Source: Bradyrhizobium tropiciagri (lineage in GTDB: Bacteria > Pseudomonadota > Alphaproteobacteria > Rhizobiales > Xanthobacteraceae). From it: DNA of 64,000 nt. A program made the position numbers and the translations under genes. A model generated the notes under the pieces. It searched no databases. It saw nothing but the letters and a program-made list of their open reading frames with translations, and was not told the origin of the DNA. Of the stretch, positions 16,800-25,932 are shown piece by piece; positions within the stretch are counted from its first letter, which is position 1, and every line of letters starts with the position of its first letter. The stretch lies in NCBI RefSeq assembly GCF_018130545.1, contig NZ_JAFCKF010000009.1, positions 310,001-374,000 of the forward strand, in the 5' to 3' direction.

Positions 16800-17939
16800 A
16801 TGCCGTGGAAAAATCAAGGCGGGGGGCCATGGGGCTCGGGTCCGAAAGGGCCGTGGGGCACGGGTCCGCAGTCAGCCGGGCCGAGGCCGCCGGATCTTGA
16901 GGATCTGCTGCGGCGCGGCCAGGACCGGCTGCAGCAGTGGCTGCCCGGCGGCCATTTCAGCGGCATGGGCATCGCGCTGGTGCTGGTCGCCGCGCTCGCG
17001 ATCTGGTTTGCGACCGGCATCTTCCGTGTCCAGTCCGAAGAACTCGGCGTCGTCATGCGCTTCGGCAAGTATGACCGGGATGCGCAGCCGGGCCTGCGCT
17101 ATCACCTGCCATATCCGATCGAGACGGTGCTGCTGCCGAAGGCGCTGCGCGTCAACACGATCTCGATAGGCATGACCCTGATCGACGATCCCGCTCGCCG
17201 CGGCCGCACCATGCGTGACGTGCCGGAAGAGAGCCTGATGCTGACCGGCGACGAAAACATCGTCGACGTCGACTTCACCGTTCTCTGGCGGATCAAGCCG
17301 GGCGGGGCCGGCGCCTATCTCTTCAACATCCAGAATCCGGAAGGCACCGTGAAGGCGGTCGCCGAAAGCGCGATGCGTGAGGTGATCGGCCGCTCGCAGA
17401 TCCAGCCGATCCTGACCGGGGCGCGCAACGTCACCGAGCAGAACGTCCAGGAGCTGATGCAGAAGACGCTCGATACCTATAACGCCGGCATCCAGATCAC
17501 GCAGGTTCAGATGCAGAAGGTCGATCCGCCGGCGCAGGTGATCGACGCATTCCGCGACGTGCAGGCGGCGCGCGCCGACCTCGAGCGCAAGCAGAACGAG
17601 GCGCAGACCTATGCCAACCGGATCGTGCCGGAAGCGCGCGGTCGTTCAGCGCAGATCCTGCAGGCCGCCGAAGGTTACAAGGAGCAGGCGGTCGCCGAGG
17701 CCAAGGGCCAGAGCGCACGCTTCCTCAAGGTCTATGAAGAGTACAAGAAGGCACCCGACGTGACGCGCGAGCGCATCTATCTGGAGACCATGGAAAAAGT
17801 GCTCGGCAGCTCCGAGAAGCTGGTTTACGACGGCGGCCAGGGCCAGAACATCGTGCCCTATCTTCCGCTCGGCGAACTGACGACGAAGCGTCCGCCGGCA
17901 GCGCCGGCCACGACCGGCCAGCAGGGAGCCACCCGATGA
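16800..17939 (+). CDS. hflK: FtsH protease activity modulator HflK
   Basis: A 379-residue inner-membrane protein with a cytoplasmic N-terminus rich in Gly, Pro and Trp, one membrane helix near residues 56-77, and a periplasmic SPFH/band-7 domain starting RVQSEELGVVMRFGKYDR. With HflC it forms a large cage around the FtsH protease and controls its access to membrane proteins. The ATG at 16800 is preceded by GAGGAG. A long helical region with AEAKGQSARFLKVYEEYK and a disordered C-terminus are usual. It overlaps hflC by 4 bases. Confidence 0.96.
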   Translation: MPWKNQGGGPWGSGPKGPWGTGPQSAGPRPPDLEDLLRRGQDRLQQWLPGGHFSGMGIALVLVAALAIWFATGIFRVQSEELGVVMRFGKYDRDAQPGLRYHLPYPIETVLLPKALRVNTISIGMTLIDDPARRGRTMRDVPEESLMLTGDENIVDVDFTVLWRIKPGGAGAYLFNIQNPEGTVKAVAESAMREVIGRSQIQPILTGARNVTEQNVQELMQKTLDTYNAGIQITQVQMQKVDPPAQVIDAFRDVQAARADLERKQNEAQTYANRIVPEARGRSAQILQAAEGYKEQAVAEAKGQSARFLKVYEEYKKAPDVTRERIYLETMEKVLGSSEKLVYDGGQGQNIVPYLPLGELTTKRPPAAPATTGQQGATR

Positions 17940-18835
17940 GGTCCCCTGTCACCGGCATCCTGTCCCTGATCGTTCTCTTCATCGTCCTTGCCGTCGGCTA
18001 CAGCTCGGTGTTCACCGTGCAGCAGACCGAGCAGACCATCGTCCTGCGCTTCGGCGAGCCGGTCGAGGTCGTCACCGATCCCGGCCTGCACTTCAAGGCG
18101 CCATGGAATTCGGTGATCAATGTCGACAAGCGCATCCTCGATCTCGAAAACCCGTCGCAGGAAGTGATCGCCTCCGACCAGAAGCGGCTCGTGGTCGACG
18201 CCTTCGCGCGCTATCGCATCAAGAATGCGCTGCGCTACTACACCAGTGTCGGCTCGATTCAGGCCGCCAATCTGCAGCTGACCACGCTGCTCAACGCGGC
18301 GCTGCGCCGCGTGCTCGGCGAGGTCAACTTCATCACGGTGGTGCGTGACGAGCGCGAGAAGCTGATGTCGCGGATCCGCGAACAGCTCGACAAGGAAGCC
18401 GACGGCTACGGCATCGAGGTCGTCGACGTCCGCATCCGCCGTGCCGACCTGCCGGAGCAGAACAGCCAGGCGGTGTATGACCGGATGAAGACCGAGCGTC
18501 AGCGCGAGGCGGCCGAGTTCCGTGCCCAGGGCGACCAGAAGGCGCAGGAGATCCGCTCCAAGGCCGACCGCGAAGCGACCGTGATCGTCGCCGAGGCGAA
18601 CTCGGCTGCGGATCAGACCCGTGGTGCCGGCGATGCCGAACGCAACCGCCTGTTCGCCGAAGCCTATGGCCAGGACAAGGACTTCTTCGCGTTCTACCGC
18701 TCGATGACGGCCTATGAGAACGGCCTCAAGCCCAACGACACGCGTTTCCTGTTGCGGCCGGACTCGGAATTCTTCAAATACTTCGGCAGTGCCAGCGGCA
18801 AGCCGCCTGAGGCGGCCGCCGCGCCGAAGCAGTAA
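17936..18835 (+). CDS. hflC: FtsH protease modulator HflC
   Basis: A 299-residue partner of HflK with an N-terminal membrane helix (about residues 6-24) and a band-7 domain: VFTVQQTEQTIVLRFGEPVE, later DVRIRRADLPEQNSQAVYDRM and a helical stretch rich in Glu/Ala/Arg that forms the HflKC cage wall. The start codon sits in an ATGA overlap with hflK, so the two subunits are made in equal amounts. It is followed by DUF2065 and degP genes on the same strand. Confidence 0.96.
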   Translation: MRSPVTGILSLIVLFIVLAVGYSSVFTVQQTEQTIVLRFGEPVEVVTDPGLHFKAPWNSVINVDKRILDLENPSQEVIASDQKRLVVDAFARYRIKNALRYYTSVGSIQAANLQLTTLLNAALRRVLGEVNFITVVRDEREKLMSRIREQLDKEADGYGIEVVDVRIRRADLPEQNSQAVYDRMKTERQREAAEFRAQGDQKAQEIRSKADREATVIVAEANSAADQTRGAGDAERNRLFAEAYGQDKDFFAFYRSMTAYENGLKPNDTRFLLRPDSEFFKYFGSASGKPPEAAAAPKQ

Positions 18836-18930
18836 CGTCACGACGTAAACATCACCACTTGGCAGCGACGCGGACAACGCGTCGTTGCCGTTTCAAGAAT
18901 AACAACATCGTGCGGGGAGGTTGCCATCCG

Positions 18931-19131
18931 ATGAGGTCAATAGCGTTCGGCGACTTCCTCATCGGGTTGGGAATCCTGTTCGTGCTCGAAGGCATCCTGT
19001 TCGCGGCAAGCCCTGCCTGGATGCGCCGAGCGATGAAGAGCGCGCTCGCCACACCCGACAACATCCTGCGCATCGTCGGCATCGGCTCGGCGGTCGCCGG
19101 GCTCATCCTGATCTGGGTGGTGCGGCGCTGA
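18931..19131 (+). CDS. DUF2065 family small membrane protein
   Basis: A 66-residue protein with two membrane helices (about residues 5-24 and 45-63) and MRSIAFGDFLIGLGILFVLEG at its start, the DUF2065 pattern. The ATG at 18931 has GGGGAGG upstream with a slightly long gap; the longer frame from 18859 adds Arg-rich sequence. DUF2065 genes commonly follow hflC, so a role with the HflKC-FtsH complex is plausible but unproven. Confidence 0.85.
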   Translation: MRSIAFGDFLIGLGILFVLEGILFAASPAWMRRAMKSALATPDNILRIVGIGSAVAGLILIWVVRR

Positions 19132-19243
19132 ACATTGCCTGTTCCGCTGCGCAGATCGCGCCAGAATCAACATAATCGTGAGCCTCGCGCTGCCGGTTTT
19201 TCGCCGAAATGCCCGGCTGAGATGCTTGCGCCATACGCCCGTT

Positions 19244-19290
19244 CGGGCGCACTCTGCCGTCACGGGCGCACAGCTGCGACCTCGGGCGCA
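19244..19290. repeat. Three spaced copies of CGGGCGCA upstream of degP
   Basis: CGGGCGCA occurs at 19244, 19263 and 19283, so the copies are 19 and 20 bases apart, close to two helical turns. The last two are followed by CTGCGAC at similar offsets. They lie 50-96 bases before the degP ATG. They could be regulator sites or a local duplication. Confidence 0.4.
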
Positions 19291-19339
19291 TGCCTGCGAC
19301 CAACCTAGTTTGAACCCGTTTGCCTGGAGAAACTCCGAC

Positions 19340-20839
19340 ATGATCGCTGCCAGACCAGCCCTGAGCCGTCGCCTCCGCATGATGGGAGCCGCGATCTCGA
19401 TCGGTGCTGCGAGCATGCTGAGCTCCGTGCCGGCGTTCGCGCGCGGACCCGAGGGCATTGCCGACATCGCCGAGAAGGTGATCGATGCCGTCGTCAACAT
19501 CTCGACCTCGCAGACCATCGAGGCCAAGAGCGGCGGCGCGATGCCGCAGCTTCCGCCAGGCTCGCCGTTCGAGGAATTCTTCGACGACTTCTTCAAGAAC
19601 CGCCGCGGCCCGCCCGGCAAGGGCGGCGAGAAGGGCGGCGAGTTCCAGCCGCGCAAGACCAACTCGCTCGGCTCGGGCTTCATCGTCGACACCGCGGGGA
19701 TCGTCGTCACCAACAACCATGTCATCGCGGATGCCGACGAGATCAACGTCATCCTCAACGACGGCACCAAGATCAAGGCCGAGGTGGTCGGCGTCGACAA
19801 GAAGACCGACCTCGCGGTGCTGAAGTTCAAGCCGCCGAAGCCGCTCACCGCGGTCAAGTTCGGCGACAGTGACAAGATCCGCCTCGGCGACTGGGTGGTC
19901 GCGATCGGCAACCCGTTCAGCCTCGGCGGCACGGTGACCGCGGGCATCGTCTCGGCCAAGAACCGTGACATCAGCCAGGGTCCGTATGACAGCTACATCC
20001 AGACCGACGCCGCGATCAATCGCGGCAATTCCGGCGGACCGCTGTTCAACCTCGACGGCGAGGTGATCGGCGTCAACACGCTGATCATCTCTCCGACCGG
20101 CGGCTCGATCGGCCTCGGTTTCGCGGTGCCGTCGAAGACGGTGGCCGGCGTCGTCGACCAGTTGCAGAAGTTCGGCGAGCTGCGCCGCGGCTGGCTCGGT
20201 GTGCGCATCCAGCAGGTCACCGACGAGATCGCCGACAGCCTCAACATCAAGCCGGCGCGCGGCGCGCTGGTTGCCGGCGTCGACGACAAGGGCCCGGCCA
20301 AGCCGGCCGGCATCGAGCCCGGCGACGTCGTCGTCAAGTTCGACGGCAAGGACGTCAAGGACCCGAAGGACCTGTCGCGCATCGTCGCTGACACCGCGGT
20401 CGGCAAGGAAGTCGACGTCGTCATCATCCGCAAGGGCAATGAGGAGACCCGCAAGGTCACGCTCGGCCGGCTTGAGGACAATGACAAGGTTCAGCAGGCC
20501 AATGCCAAGCCGAAGGACGACACCGCCGAGAAGCCGGTGACCCAGAAGGCGCTCGGTCTCGACCTGGCGTCGTTGAGCAAGGACCTGCGCACCAAGTACA
20601 AGATCAAGGACAGCGTGAAGGGCGTCGTCGTCACCGGCGTCGACAATGCCTCCGACGCTGCCGAGAAGCGGCTGTCGGCCGGCGATGTCATCGTCGAGGT
20701 GGCGCAGGAGGCGGTGGCCAGCGCCGCCGACATCAAGAAGCGTGTCGATCAGCTCAAGAAGGATGGCAAGAAGTCCGTGCTGCTGCTGGTCTCCAACGGC
20801 GACGGCGAACTGCGCTTCGTCGCGCTCGGCGTGCAGTAA
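19340..20839 (+). CDS. degP: Periplasmic serine protease DegP/HtrA (Do family)
   Basis: A 499-residue protease-chaperone. A signal peptide (MIAARPALSRRLRMMGAA... ending near SVPAFA) precedes a trypsin-like domain with His127 in TNNHVI, Asp157 in KTDLAVLK and Ser231 in NRGNSGGPLF. Two PDZ domains follow, from about residue 285 and from about 400. It degrades or refolds damaged envelope proteins. The ATG at 19340 follows GGAG; the longer frame from 19178 would bury the signal peptide. Its place after hflKC makes a membrane and periplasm quality-control cluster. Confidence 0.95.
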   Translation: MIAARPALSRRLRMMGAAISIGAASMLSSVPAFARGPEGIADIAEKVIDAVVNISTSQTIEAKSGGAMPQLPPGSPFEEFFDDFFKNRRGPPGKGGEKGGEFQPRKTNSLGSGFIVDTAGIVVTNNHVIADADEINVILNDGTKIKAEVVGVDKKTDLAVLKFKPPKPLTAVKFGDSDKIRLGDWVVAIGNPFSLGGTVTAGIVSAKNRDISQGPYDSYIQTDAAINRGNSGGPLFNLDGEVIGVNTLIISPTGGSIGLGFAVPSKTVAGVVDQLQKFGELRRGWLGVRIQQVTDEIADSLNIKPARGALVAGVDDKGPAKPAGIEPGDVVVKFDGKDVKDPKDLSRIVADTAVGKEVDVVIIRKGNEETRKVTLGRLEDNDKVQQANAKPKDDTAEKPVTQKALGLDLASLSKDLRTKYKIKDSVKGVVVTGVDNASDAAEKRLSAGDVIVEVAQEAVASAADIKKRVDQLKKDGKKSVLLLVSNGDGELRFVALGVQ

Positions 20840-20939
20840 CGCTGATTGTCATTGCCGGGCTCGACCCGGCAATCCATCATCTTGCGATGAAGATGGATGC
20901 CCGGGTCAAGCCCGGGCATGACGGCCTTGTGTGAGCCCG

Positions 20940-21845
20940 TCAGGCTTCGACGAACTCATCCCGCCGATAGCCCTGCGCGTACAGCAGCGCGGTGAGATCG
21001 CCGTGGTCGATCCGGACCGCCGCGGCGGCCGCGACCGCGGGCTTGGCGTGATAGGCGACACCGAGGCCCGCGGCCTGGATCATGCCGAGATCGTTGGCGC
21101 CGTCACCCACCACCAGCGTGTCGATATCGTCGAGATCGAAGGATTCGGTGAGCTCGATCAGGGTGGCGAGCTTGGTGGCGCGGCCGAGGATCGGCTCGAC
21201 TACTTCGCCGGTCAGCTTGCCGTCCGCGACCTGCAACTGGTTGGCGCGGTTCTCCTGGAAGCCGACCTTCGCCGCGACCACGTTGGTGAACAAAGTGAAG
21301 CCGCCGGAGATCAGGCAGGTATAGGCGCCGTGGGCGCGCATGGTCATGACCAGCTCGCGGCCGCCCGGCGTCAGCGTGATGCGCTTGTCCAGCACTTCGT
21401 CGACGACGCTGACCGGCAGACCCTTGAGCAGCGCCACGCGCTCGCGCAGCGCCGATTCGAATTCGATCTCGCCGCGCATTGCGCGTTCGGTGATGGCGGC
21501 AACATGGGCCTTCAGCCCGGCGAAATCGGCGAGTTCGTCGATGCACTCCTGGCCGATCATGGTGGAATCCATGTCGGCCAGAAAAAGCTTCTTGCGCCGG
21601 CCGATCCGAGGCTGCACGACAATGTCGATCGGCAGGTCGCCGCGGGCCTGGCGCAGCCGGGCTTCGATCGCCTTGATGTCGTCCCTGCTGGCGTCCTGTT
21701 GCTCGAACGGGATGTCGACGGCGACCTCGTTGAACAGCCACTGCGCCGGGCCGGGTGAGGGCAGCACGGCCCGTGCGCCGTCGACCGTGGTGGAGTCGAG
21801 CGCGGGGCTTGCAGGATTGCAGATCAGCGTGGCAACGAGGGACAT
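20940..21845 (-). CDS. serB: Phosphoserine phosphatase
   Basis: A 301-residue HAD-family enzyme for the last step of serine synthesis. The catalytic motif [17 protein letters not shown] starts near residue 90, with the nucleophile and general acid aspartates; [10 protein letters not shown] and [10 protein letters not shown] are HAD motifs II and IV. The N-terminal ~80 residues form the usual regulatory extension. The start ATG (complement of 21843-21845) overlaps by two bases the miaA start on the other strand. Length agrees with SerB proteins. Confidence 0.95.
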   Translation of the reverse strand: MSLVATLICNPASPALDSTTVDGARAVLPSPGPAQWLFNEVAVDIPFEQQDASRDDIKAIEARLRQARGDLPIDIVVQPRIGRRKKLFLADMDSTMIGQECIDELADFAGLKAHVAAITERAMRGEIEFESALRERVALLKGLPVSVVDEVLDKRITLTPGGRELVMTMRAHGAYTCLISGGFTLFTNVVAAKVGFQENRANQLQVADGKLTGEVVEPILGRATKLATLIELTESFDLDDIDTLVVGDGANDLGMIQAAGLGVAYHAKPAVAAAAAVRIDHGDLTALLYAQGYRRDEFVEA

Positions 21846-22773
21846 GCAGGCGCATTCGGGATTGTTGGACAAGGCAGTGCTTATCGCAGGGCCGACCGCA
21901 AGCGGCAAGTCGGCGCTGGCGCTGGCGCTCGCGCAGCGGACCGGCGGGGTCGTGATCAACACCGACTCGATGCAGGTCTATCGCGACCTCCGGATCATCA
22001 CGGCGCGGCCGACCGTAAGCGAGGAGGCGCTGGTTCCGCACCGGCTTTACGGCCATGTCGATGCCGGCGTGAATTTCTCCGCCGGCGCCTGGGTGGCGGA
22101 TGCGACCAGGGTGCTCGGCGAGGCCCGTGCGGACAAGCGCCTGCCGATCTTCATCGGTGGCTCCGGCCTGTATTTCAAGGCGCTGACGCGCGGCCTGTCG
22201 GCGGTGCCGCCGATCCCCCCCGATGTGCGCGACGGCGTGCGCGCAAGGCTGGAGCAGCGCGGCGTCGAGGCGCTGCATGCCGAGCTAGCCGCGCGCGATC
22301 CGGTGTCGGCCGAACGGCTGAAGCCGCGCGATCGCACCCGCATCGCGCGGGCGCTCGAGGTCGTCGAGGCCACCGGCCGCCCGTTGCCGGACTGGCATCG
22401 CGAGGGACTGCCGCCGCTGCTGCCGCCTGGTGAATTCCATGCGCTGTTTCTCGCGCCGGATCGCGCGCAGCTCTATGCGCGGATCGACGCGCGGTTCGGC
22501 ACGATGCTCGATGGCGGCGCGCACGACGAGGTCGCGGCGCTGGCTAAGCGCGGGCTCGATCCGCTGTTGCCGGCGATGAAGGCCCATGGTGTCCCGGCGC
22601 TGATCCGGCATCTGAACGGCGAGATCAGCCGGGAGGAGGCCGCCGAGATCGGCCGGGCCGACACCCGCCATTACGCCAAGCGTCAGTTCACCTGGTTTCG
22701 CCACCAGCTCCCGGAATTCGAGTGGGTGGCGCCGGAGGCGGCCAAGGAGCGGCTGGAGAGCCTCATCCCCTAG
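21844..22773 (+). CDS. miaA: tRNA dimethylallyltransferase
   Basis: A 309-residue enzyme that prenylates A37 of tRNAs reading UNN codons. The P-loop [20 protein letters not shown] starts near residue 13; [28 protein letters not shown] and the C-terminal [13 protein letters not shown] are all family signatures. The ATG at 21844 overlaps the divergent serB start; a TTG about eight codons downstream is an alternative. Its promoter and ribosome site must lie inside the serB coding region. It is followed by the ilv leader region. Confidence 0.94.
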   Translation: MQAHSGLLDKAVLIAGPTASGKSALALALAQRTGGVVINTDSMQVYRDLRIITARPTVSEEALVPHRLYGHVDAGVNFSAGAWVADATRVLGEARADKRLPIFIGGSGLYFKALTRGLSAVPPIPPDVRDGVRARLEQRGVEALHAELAARDPVSAERLKPRDRTRIARALEVVEATGRPLPDWHREGLPPLLPPGEFHALFLAPDRAQLYARIDARFGTMLDGGAHDEVAALAKRGLDPLLPAMKAHGVPALIRHLNGEISREEAAEIGRADTRHYAKRQFTWFRHQLPEFEWVAPEAAKERLESLIP

Positions 22774-22891
22774 GCCAATGCGGCCTACCGGCGTGCGCCC
22801 GTCAGCCATGCGCGTTGTGCCGCGCAAAAACACTCGCCGAACGGCCGGAACCCCGTTACACTCCAAAAATCGCGAAAGTGCTTGCCTTGCC

Positions 22892-22919
22892 TTGACATTC
22901 AGGCTTTGGCCGCTATGTT
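22892..22919 (+). promoter_or_regulatory. Promoter of the ilv leader and operon
   Basis: A perfect -35 box TTGACA at 22892-22897 and TATGTT at 22914-22919 (4 of 6) are 16 bases apart. Transcription would start near 22926, 209 bases before ilvI, leaving room for a leader peptide and attenuator. The ATG at 22915 lies inside the -10 box, so it cannot be the leader peptide start. Confidence 0.65.
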
Positions 22920-22950
22920 CGCGCAACCTTTGGGAAGACTGGGTCGTCTC

Positions 22951-23016
22951 GTGCGCAACATTATTACCAAACTGCTTATCGCCGTCGTACCCAGACACAC
23001 CGCCGGGGATGGCTAG
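22951..23016 (+). CDS. ilv operon leader peptide
   Basis: A 21-codon frame from GTG to TAG that reads (M)RNIITKLLIAVVPRHTAGDG. Seven of the eleven residues from position 4 are Ile, Leu or Val in runs (II, LLI, VV), the composition expected of a leader peptide that senses charged branched-chain tRNAs. It lies between a promoter and an intrinsic terminator, just before ilvI. A GGGAAG 13 bases upstream is a weak ribosome site, so the start codon is uncertain; upstream in-frame CTG and TTG codons are alternatives. It is too short for ordinary gene finding. Confidence 0.75.
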   Translation: MRNIITKLLIAVVPRHTAGDG

Positions 23017-23066
23017 CGGCCATCCAAATTCGGGCGGTGTGCATGGGGCCTCTGGGGCCCCTTTTT
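22996..23066 (+). terminator. Transcription attenuator of the ilv operon
   Basis: The terminator is GGGGCC-TCTGG-GGCCCC followed by TTTTT (23045-23066). Upstream, CACACCGCC (22996-23004, inside the leader peptide frame) pairs perfectly with GGCGGTGTG (23033-23041), enclosing a second stem GATGGC/GCCATC (23008-23025). A ribosome that finishes the leader peptide would cover these arms and free the terminator; one stalled at Ile, Leu or Val codons would not. The exact antiterminator pairing is not resolved; GGCCAT with ATGGGGCC (two-base bulge) is one option. Confidence 0.75.
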
Positions 23067-23134
23067 ATTGCCCGAAGCCGAACTGACGAGAACTGACAAA
23101 AGCCGCGCAAAAACAAGCGCATCCGGAGCGAACC

Positions 23135-24910
23135 ATGACCGACAAGAGCCACGATCCCAATCAGATGACCGGCGCCGCGATGATCGTGCGCGCGCTCATC
23201 GATCACGGCGTGCAGCATGTCTTCGGCTATCCCGGCGGTGCGGTGCTTCCGATTTACGACGAGATCTTCCAGCAGAGCGAGGTCGAGCACATCCTGGTCC
23301 GCCACGAGCAGGGCGCCGGCCATGCCGCTGAGGGCTACGCCCGCTCGACCGGCAAACCCGGCGTTGTGCTGGTGACGTCGGGTCCCGGCGCCACCAACAT
23401 GGTGACGCCGCTGACTGACGCGCTGATGGATTCGATCCCGCTAGTCTGCATCACCGGCCAGGTACCGACCCATCTGATCGGCAACGACGCCTTCCAGGAG
23501 TGCGACACCGTCGGCATCACGCGGCCCGCCACCAAACACAATTGGCTGGTGCGCGACGTCAACGACCTCGCCAGGGTGCTGCACGAGGCCTTCTATGTCG
23601 CCACCACCGGCCGGCCCGGCCCGGTCGTGGTCGACGTGCCGAAGGACGTGCAGTTCGCCACCGGCACCTATCATCCGCCGCGCAAGTCCGACGTGCACAT
23701 CTCCTACACGCCGCGCGTCAAGGGCGACGCGACCCAGATCCGCAAGGCGGTGGCGCTGCTCGCCAACGCCAAGCGCCCGGTGATCTATTCCGGCGGCGGC
23801 GTGATCAATTCCGGCCCCGAGGCCTCGCAGCTGCTGCGCCAGCTGGTGGAGGCGACCGGCTTCCCGATCACCTCGACCCTGATGGGGCTGGGCGCCTATC
23901 CGGCGTCGGGTCCGAACTGGCTCGGCATGCTGGGCATGCACGGCACCTACGAAGCCAACATGACGATGCATGATTGCGACGTCATGCTGTGCGTCGGCGC
24001 GCGCTTCGACGACCGCATCACCGGCCGCACCGACGCGTTCTCGCCGGGCTCGAAGAAGATCCACATCGACATCGACCCGTCCTCGATCAACAAGAACATC
24101 CGCGTCGACGTGCCGATCATCGGCGACTGCGGCAACGTGCTCGGCGACCTGTTGCAGGTGTTCAAGGCGGAAGCCAAGAAGTCCGACATCAAGGCGTGGT
24201 GGCAGCAGATCGCGCAATGGCGCGCGCGCAACTCGCTGTCCTATCGCAAGAACAACGATATCATCCTGCCGCAATATGCGATCCAGCGCCTGTTCGAGCT
24301 GACCCGCGGCAAGGACACCTACATCACGACCGAGGTCGGCCAGCACCAGATGTGGGCCGCGCAGTTCTTCGGCTTCGAGGAGCCGCACCGCTGGATGACC
24401 TCGGGCGGTCTCGGCACCATGGGCTACGGCCTGCCGGCCGCGGTCGGCGTGCAGGTGGCGCATCCGGACAGCCTGGTGATCGACATCGCCGGCGACGCCT
24501 CGGTGCAGATGACGATCCAGGAGATGTCGACGGCAGTCCAGTTCGAGCTGCCGATCAAGATCTTCATCCTGAACAACCAGTACATGGGCATGGTGCGGCA
24601 GTGGCAGCAACTGCTGCACGGCAATCGCCTGTCGCATTCGTACTCCGAGGCGCTGCCGGACTTCGTCAAGCTCGCCGACGCCTATGGCTGCGTCGGCCTG
24701 CAGGCGCACAAGCCCGCCGATCTCGACGGCGCGATCAAGGAGATGATCTCGATCAAGCGCCCGGTGCTGTTCGACTGCCGCGTCGCCGCGCTCGAGAACT
24801 GCTTCCCGATGATCCCGTCGGGCAAGGCGCATAACGAGATGCTGTTGCCGGAAGAAGCCACCGATGAGGCGACTGCGAAGGCGTTCTCCGGCGGCAAGGC
24901 GCTGGTGTGA
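23135..24910 (+). CDS. ilvI: Acetolactate synthase, large (catalytic) subunit
   Basis: A 591-residue thiamine-diphosphate enzyme for the first common step of valine, leucine and isoleucine synthesis. The activating glutamate lies in RHEQGAGHAAEGYARSTGKP near residue 50; SGPGATNMVTPLTDAL and the ThDP-binding GDASVQMTIQEMSTAVQ motif (about residue 450) are intact, as is the FAD-binding middle domain. GGAGCG precedes the ATG. It is controlled by the upstream leader and attenuator. The regulatory partner ilvH is two genes downstream rather than adjacent. Confidence 0.95.
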   Translation: MTDKSHDPNQMTGAAMIVRALIDHGVQHVFGYPGGAVLPIYDEIFQQSEVEHILVRHEQGAGHAAEGYARSTGKPGVVLVTSGPGATNMVTPLTDALMDSIPLVCITGQVPTHLIGNDAFQECDTVGITRPATKHNWLVRDVNDLARVLHEAFYVATTGRPGPVVVDVPKDVQFATGTYHPPRKSDVHISYTPRVKGDATQIRKAVALLANAKRPVIYSGGGVINSGPEASQLLRQLVEATGFPITSTLMGLGAYPASGPNWLGMLGMHGTYEANMTMHDCDVMLCVGARFDDRITGRTDAFSPGSKKIHIDIDPSSINKNIRVDVPIIGDCGNVLGDLLQVFKAEAKKSDIKAWWQQIAQWRARNSLSYRKNNDIILPQYAIQRLFELTRGKDTYITTEVGQHQMWAAQFFGFEEPHRWMTSGGLGTMGYGLPAAVGVQVAHPDSLVIDIAGDASVQMTIQEMSTAVQFELPIKIFILNNQYMGMVRQWQQLLHGNRLSHSYSEALPDFVKLADAYGCVGLQAHKPADLDGAIKEMISIKRPVLFDCRVAALENCFPMIPSGKAHNEMLLPEEATDEATAKAFSGGKALV

Positions 24911-24924
24911 GGTGAGGGCGGATC

Positions 24925-25911
24925 ATGTTTGATCTCGACGAGCTCGAGCGCGCGCACAGGATCGTCGGCACCGCGGTGCCAGCGACGCCGGCGTATGCCT
25001 GGCCGTTGCTGGCCGAGCGGCTCGGCACCGAGGTCGTGGTCAAGCATGAGAACCATACGCCGACCGGCGCCTTCAAGGTGCGCGGCGGCCTGGTCTATCT
25101 CGAGCGGCTGAAGCGGGAGCGGCCCGACGTGCCCGGCATCATCTCGGCGACGCGCGGCAATCACGGCCAGAGCCTGGCATTTGCCGCGGGCCGTCACGGC
25201 GTGCCGGCGACCATCTACGTGCCGCGTGGCAATTCGGTCGAGAAGAACCGCGCCATGCACGCGTTCGGCGCCGAGCTGGTCGAGCATGGCGAGGACTTCC
25301 AGGCCGCACGCGAAGAAGCCGAGCGCCGTGCCCAGTTCGCCGGCCTGCACATGGTGCCGTCGTTCCACACCGACCTGGTGCTGGGCGTTGCGACCTATGC
25401 GCTCGAACTGTTTCGGTCAGCGCCCGATCTCGACATTCTCTATGTACCGATCGGGCAGGGCTCCGGCATCTCCGGCTGCATCATGGCCCGCGACCTGCTC
25501 GGGCTGAAGACCGAGATCGTCGGCGTGCAGTCGACCGAGGCGCCGTCCTACGCGCTGTCGTTTGCGGCCGGAAAGATCGTGACCACCGAGACCAGCAACA
25601 CGCTGGCCGACGGCATGGCGACGCGGATTCCGGACGCGGATGCGTTCGCTCTGATTCAGAAGGGCGCCTCGCGCATCGTGCAGGTTACCGATGACGAGGT
25701 CGGACAGGCGATCCGCGCCTACTGGACCGACACCCACAATCTCGCCGAGGGCGCAGGCGCTGCGGCGCTTGCGGCCGCGCTGCAGGAAAAGGCCAAGCTC
25801 GCCGGCAAGCGGGTCGGCCTGATCCTGAGCGGCGGCAATATCGATTTCGATCTGTTCCGGACCTGGATCGGGACGGATGCTGCGCCGGCCGCCCGACGGG
25901 CGGTGGCGTGA
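24925..25911 (+). CDS. Threonine dehydratase-like PLP enzyme
   Basis: A 328-residue fold-type II pyridoxal-phosphate enzyme. The cofactor lysine is in TPTGAFKVRGG (near residue 51), the phosphate loop is PIGQGSGISG and the substrate loop SATRGNHGQS. It lacks the C-terminal ACT-like regulatory domain of biosynthetic IlvA, so it resembles catabolic or short threonine dehydratases. Between ilvI and ilvH it would supply 2-oxobutanoate for isoleucine without isoleucine feedback. A serine or hydroxy-amino-acid dehydratase is an alternative. It begins 14 bases after ilvI. Confidence 0.85.
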   Translation: MFDLDELERAHRIVGTAVPATPAYAWPLLAERLGTEVVVKHENHTPTGAFKVRGGLVYLERLKRERPDVPGIISATRGNHGQSLAFAAGRHGVPATIYVPRGNSVEKNRAMHAFGAELVEHGEDFQAAREEAERRAQFAGLHMVPSFHTDLVLGVATYALELFRSAPDLDILYVPIGQGSGISGCIMARDLLGLKTEIVGVQSTEAPSYALSFAAGKIVTTETSNTLADGMATRIPDADAFALIQKGASRIVQVTDDEVGQAIRAYWTDTHNLAEGAGAAALAAALQEKAKLAGKRVGLILSGGNIDFDLFRTWIGTDAAPAARRAVA

Positions 25912-25932
25912 AAAGAATGTAAGGGGACGACC

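Noticed and set aside
22915-22917. In-frame ATG as start of the ilv leader peptide
   Set aside because: It overlaps the -10 box of the best promoter, so it would not be transcribed; the GTG at 22951 is preferred.
23441-24832. 463-codon minus-strand frame across ilvI
   Set aside because: Antisense shadow of acetolactate synthase, with no domain and unnatural composition.
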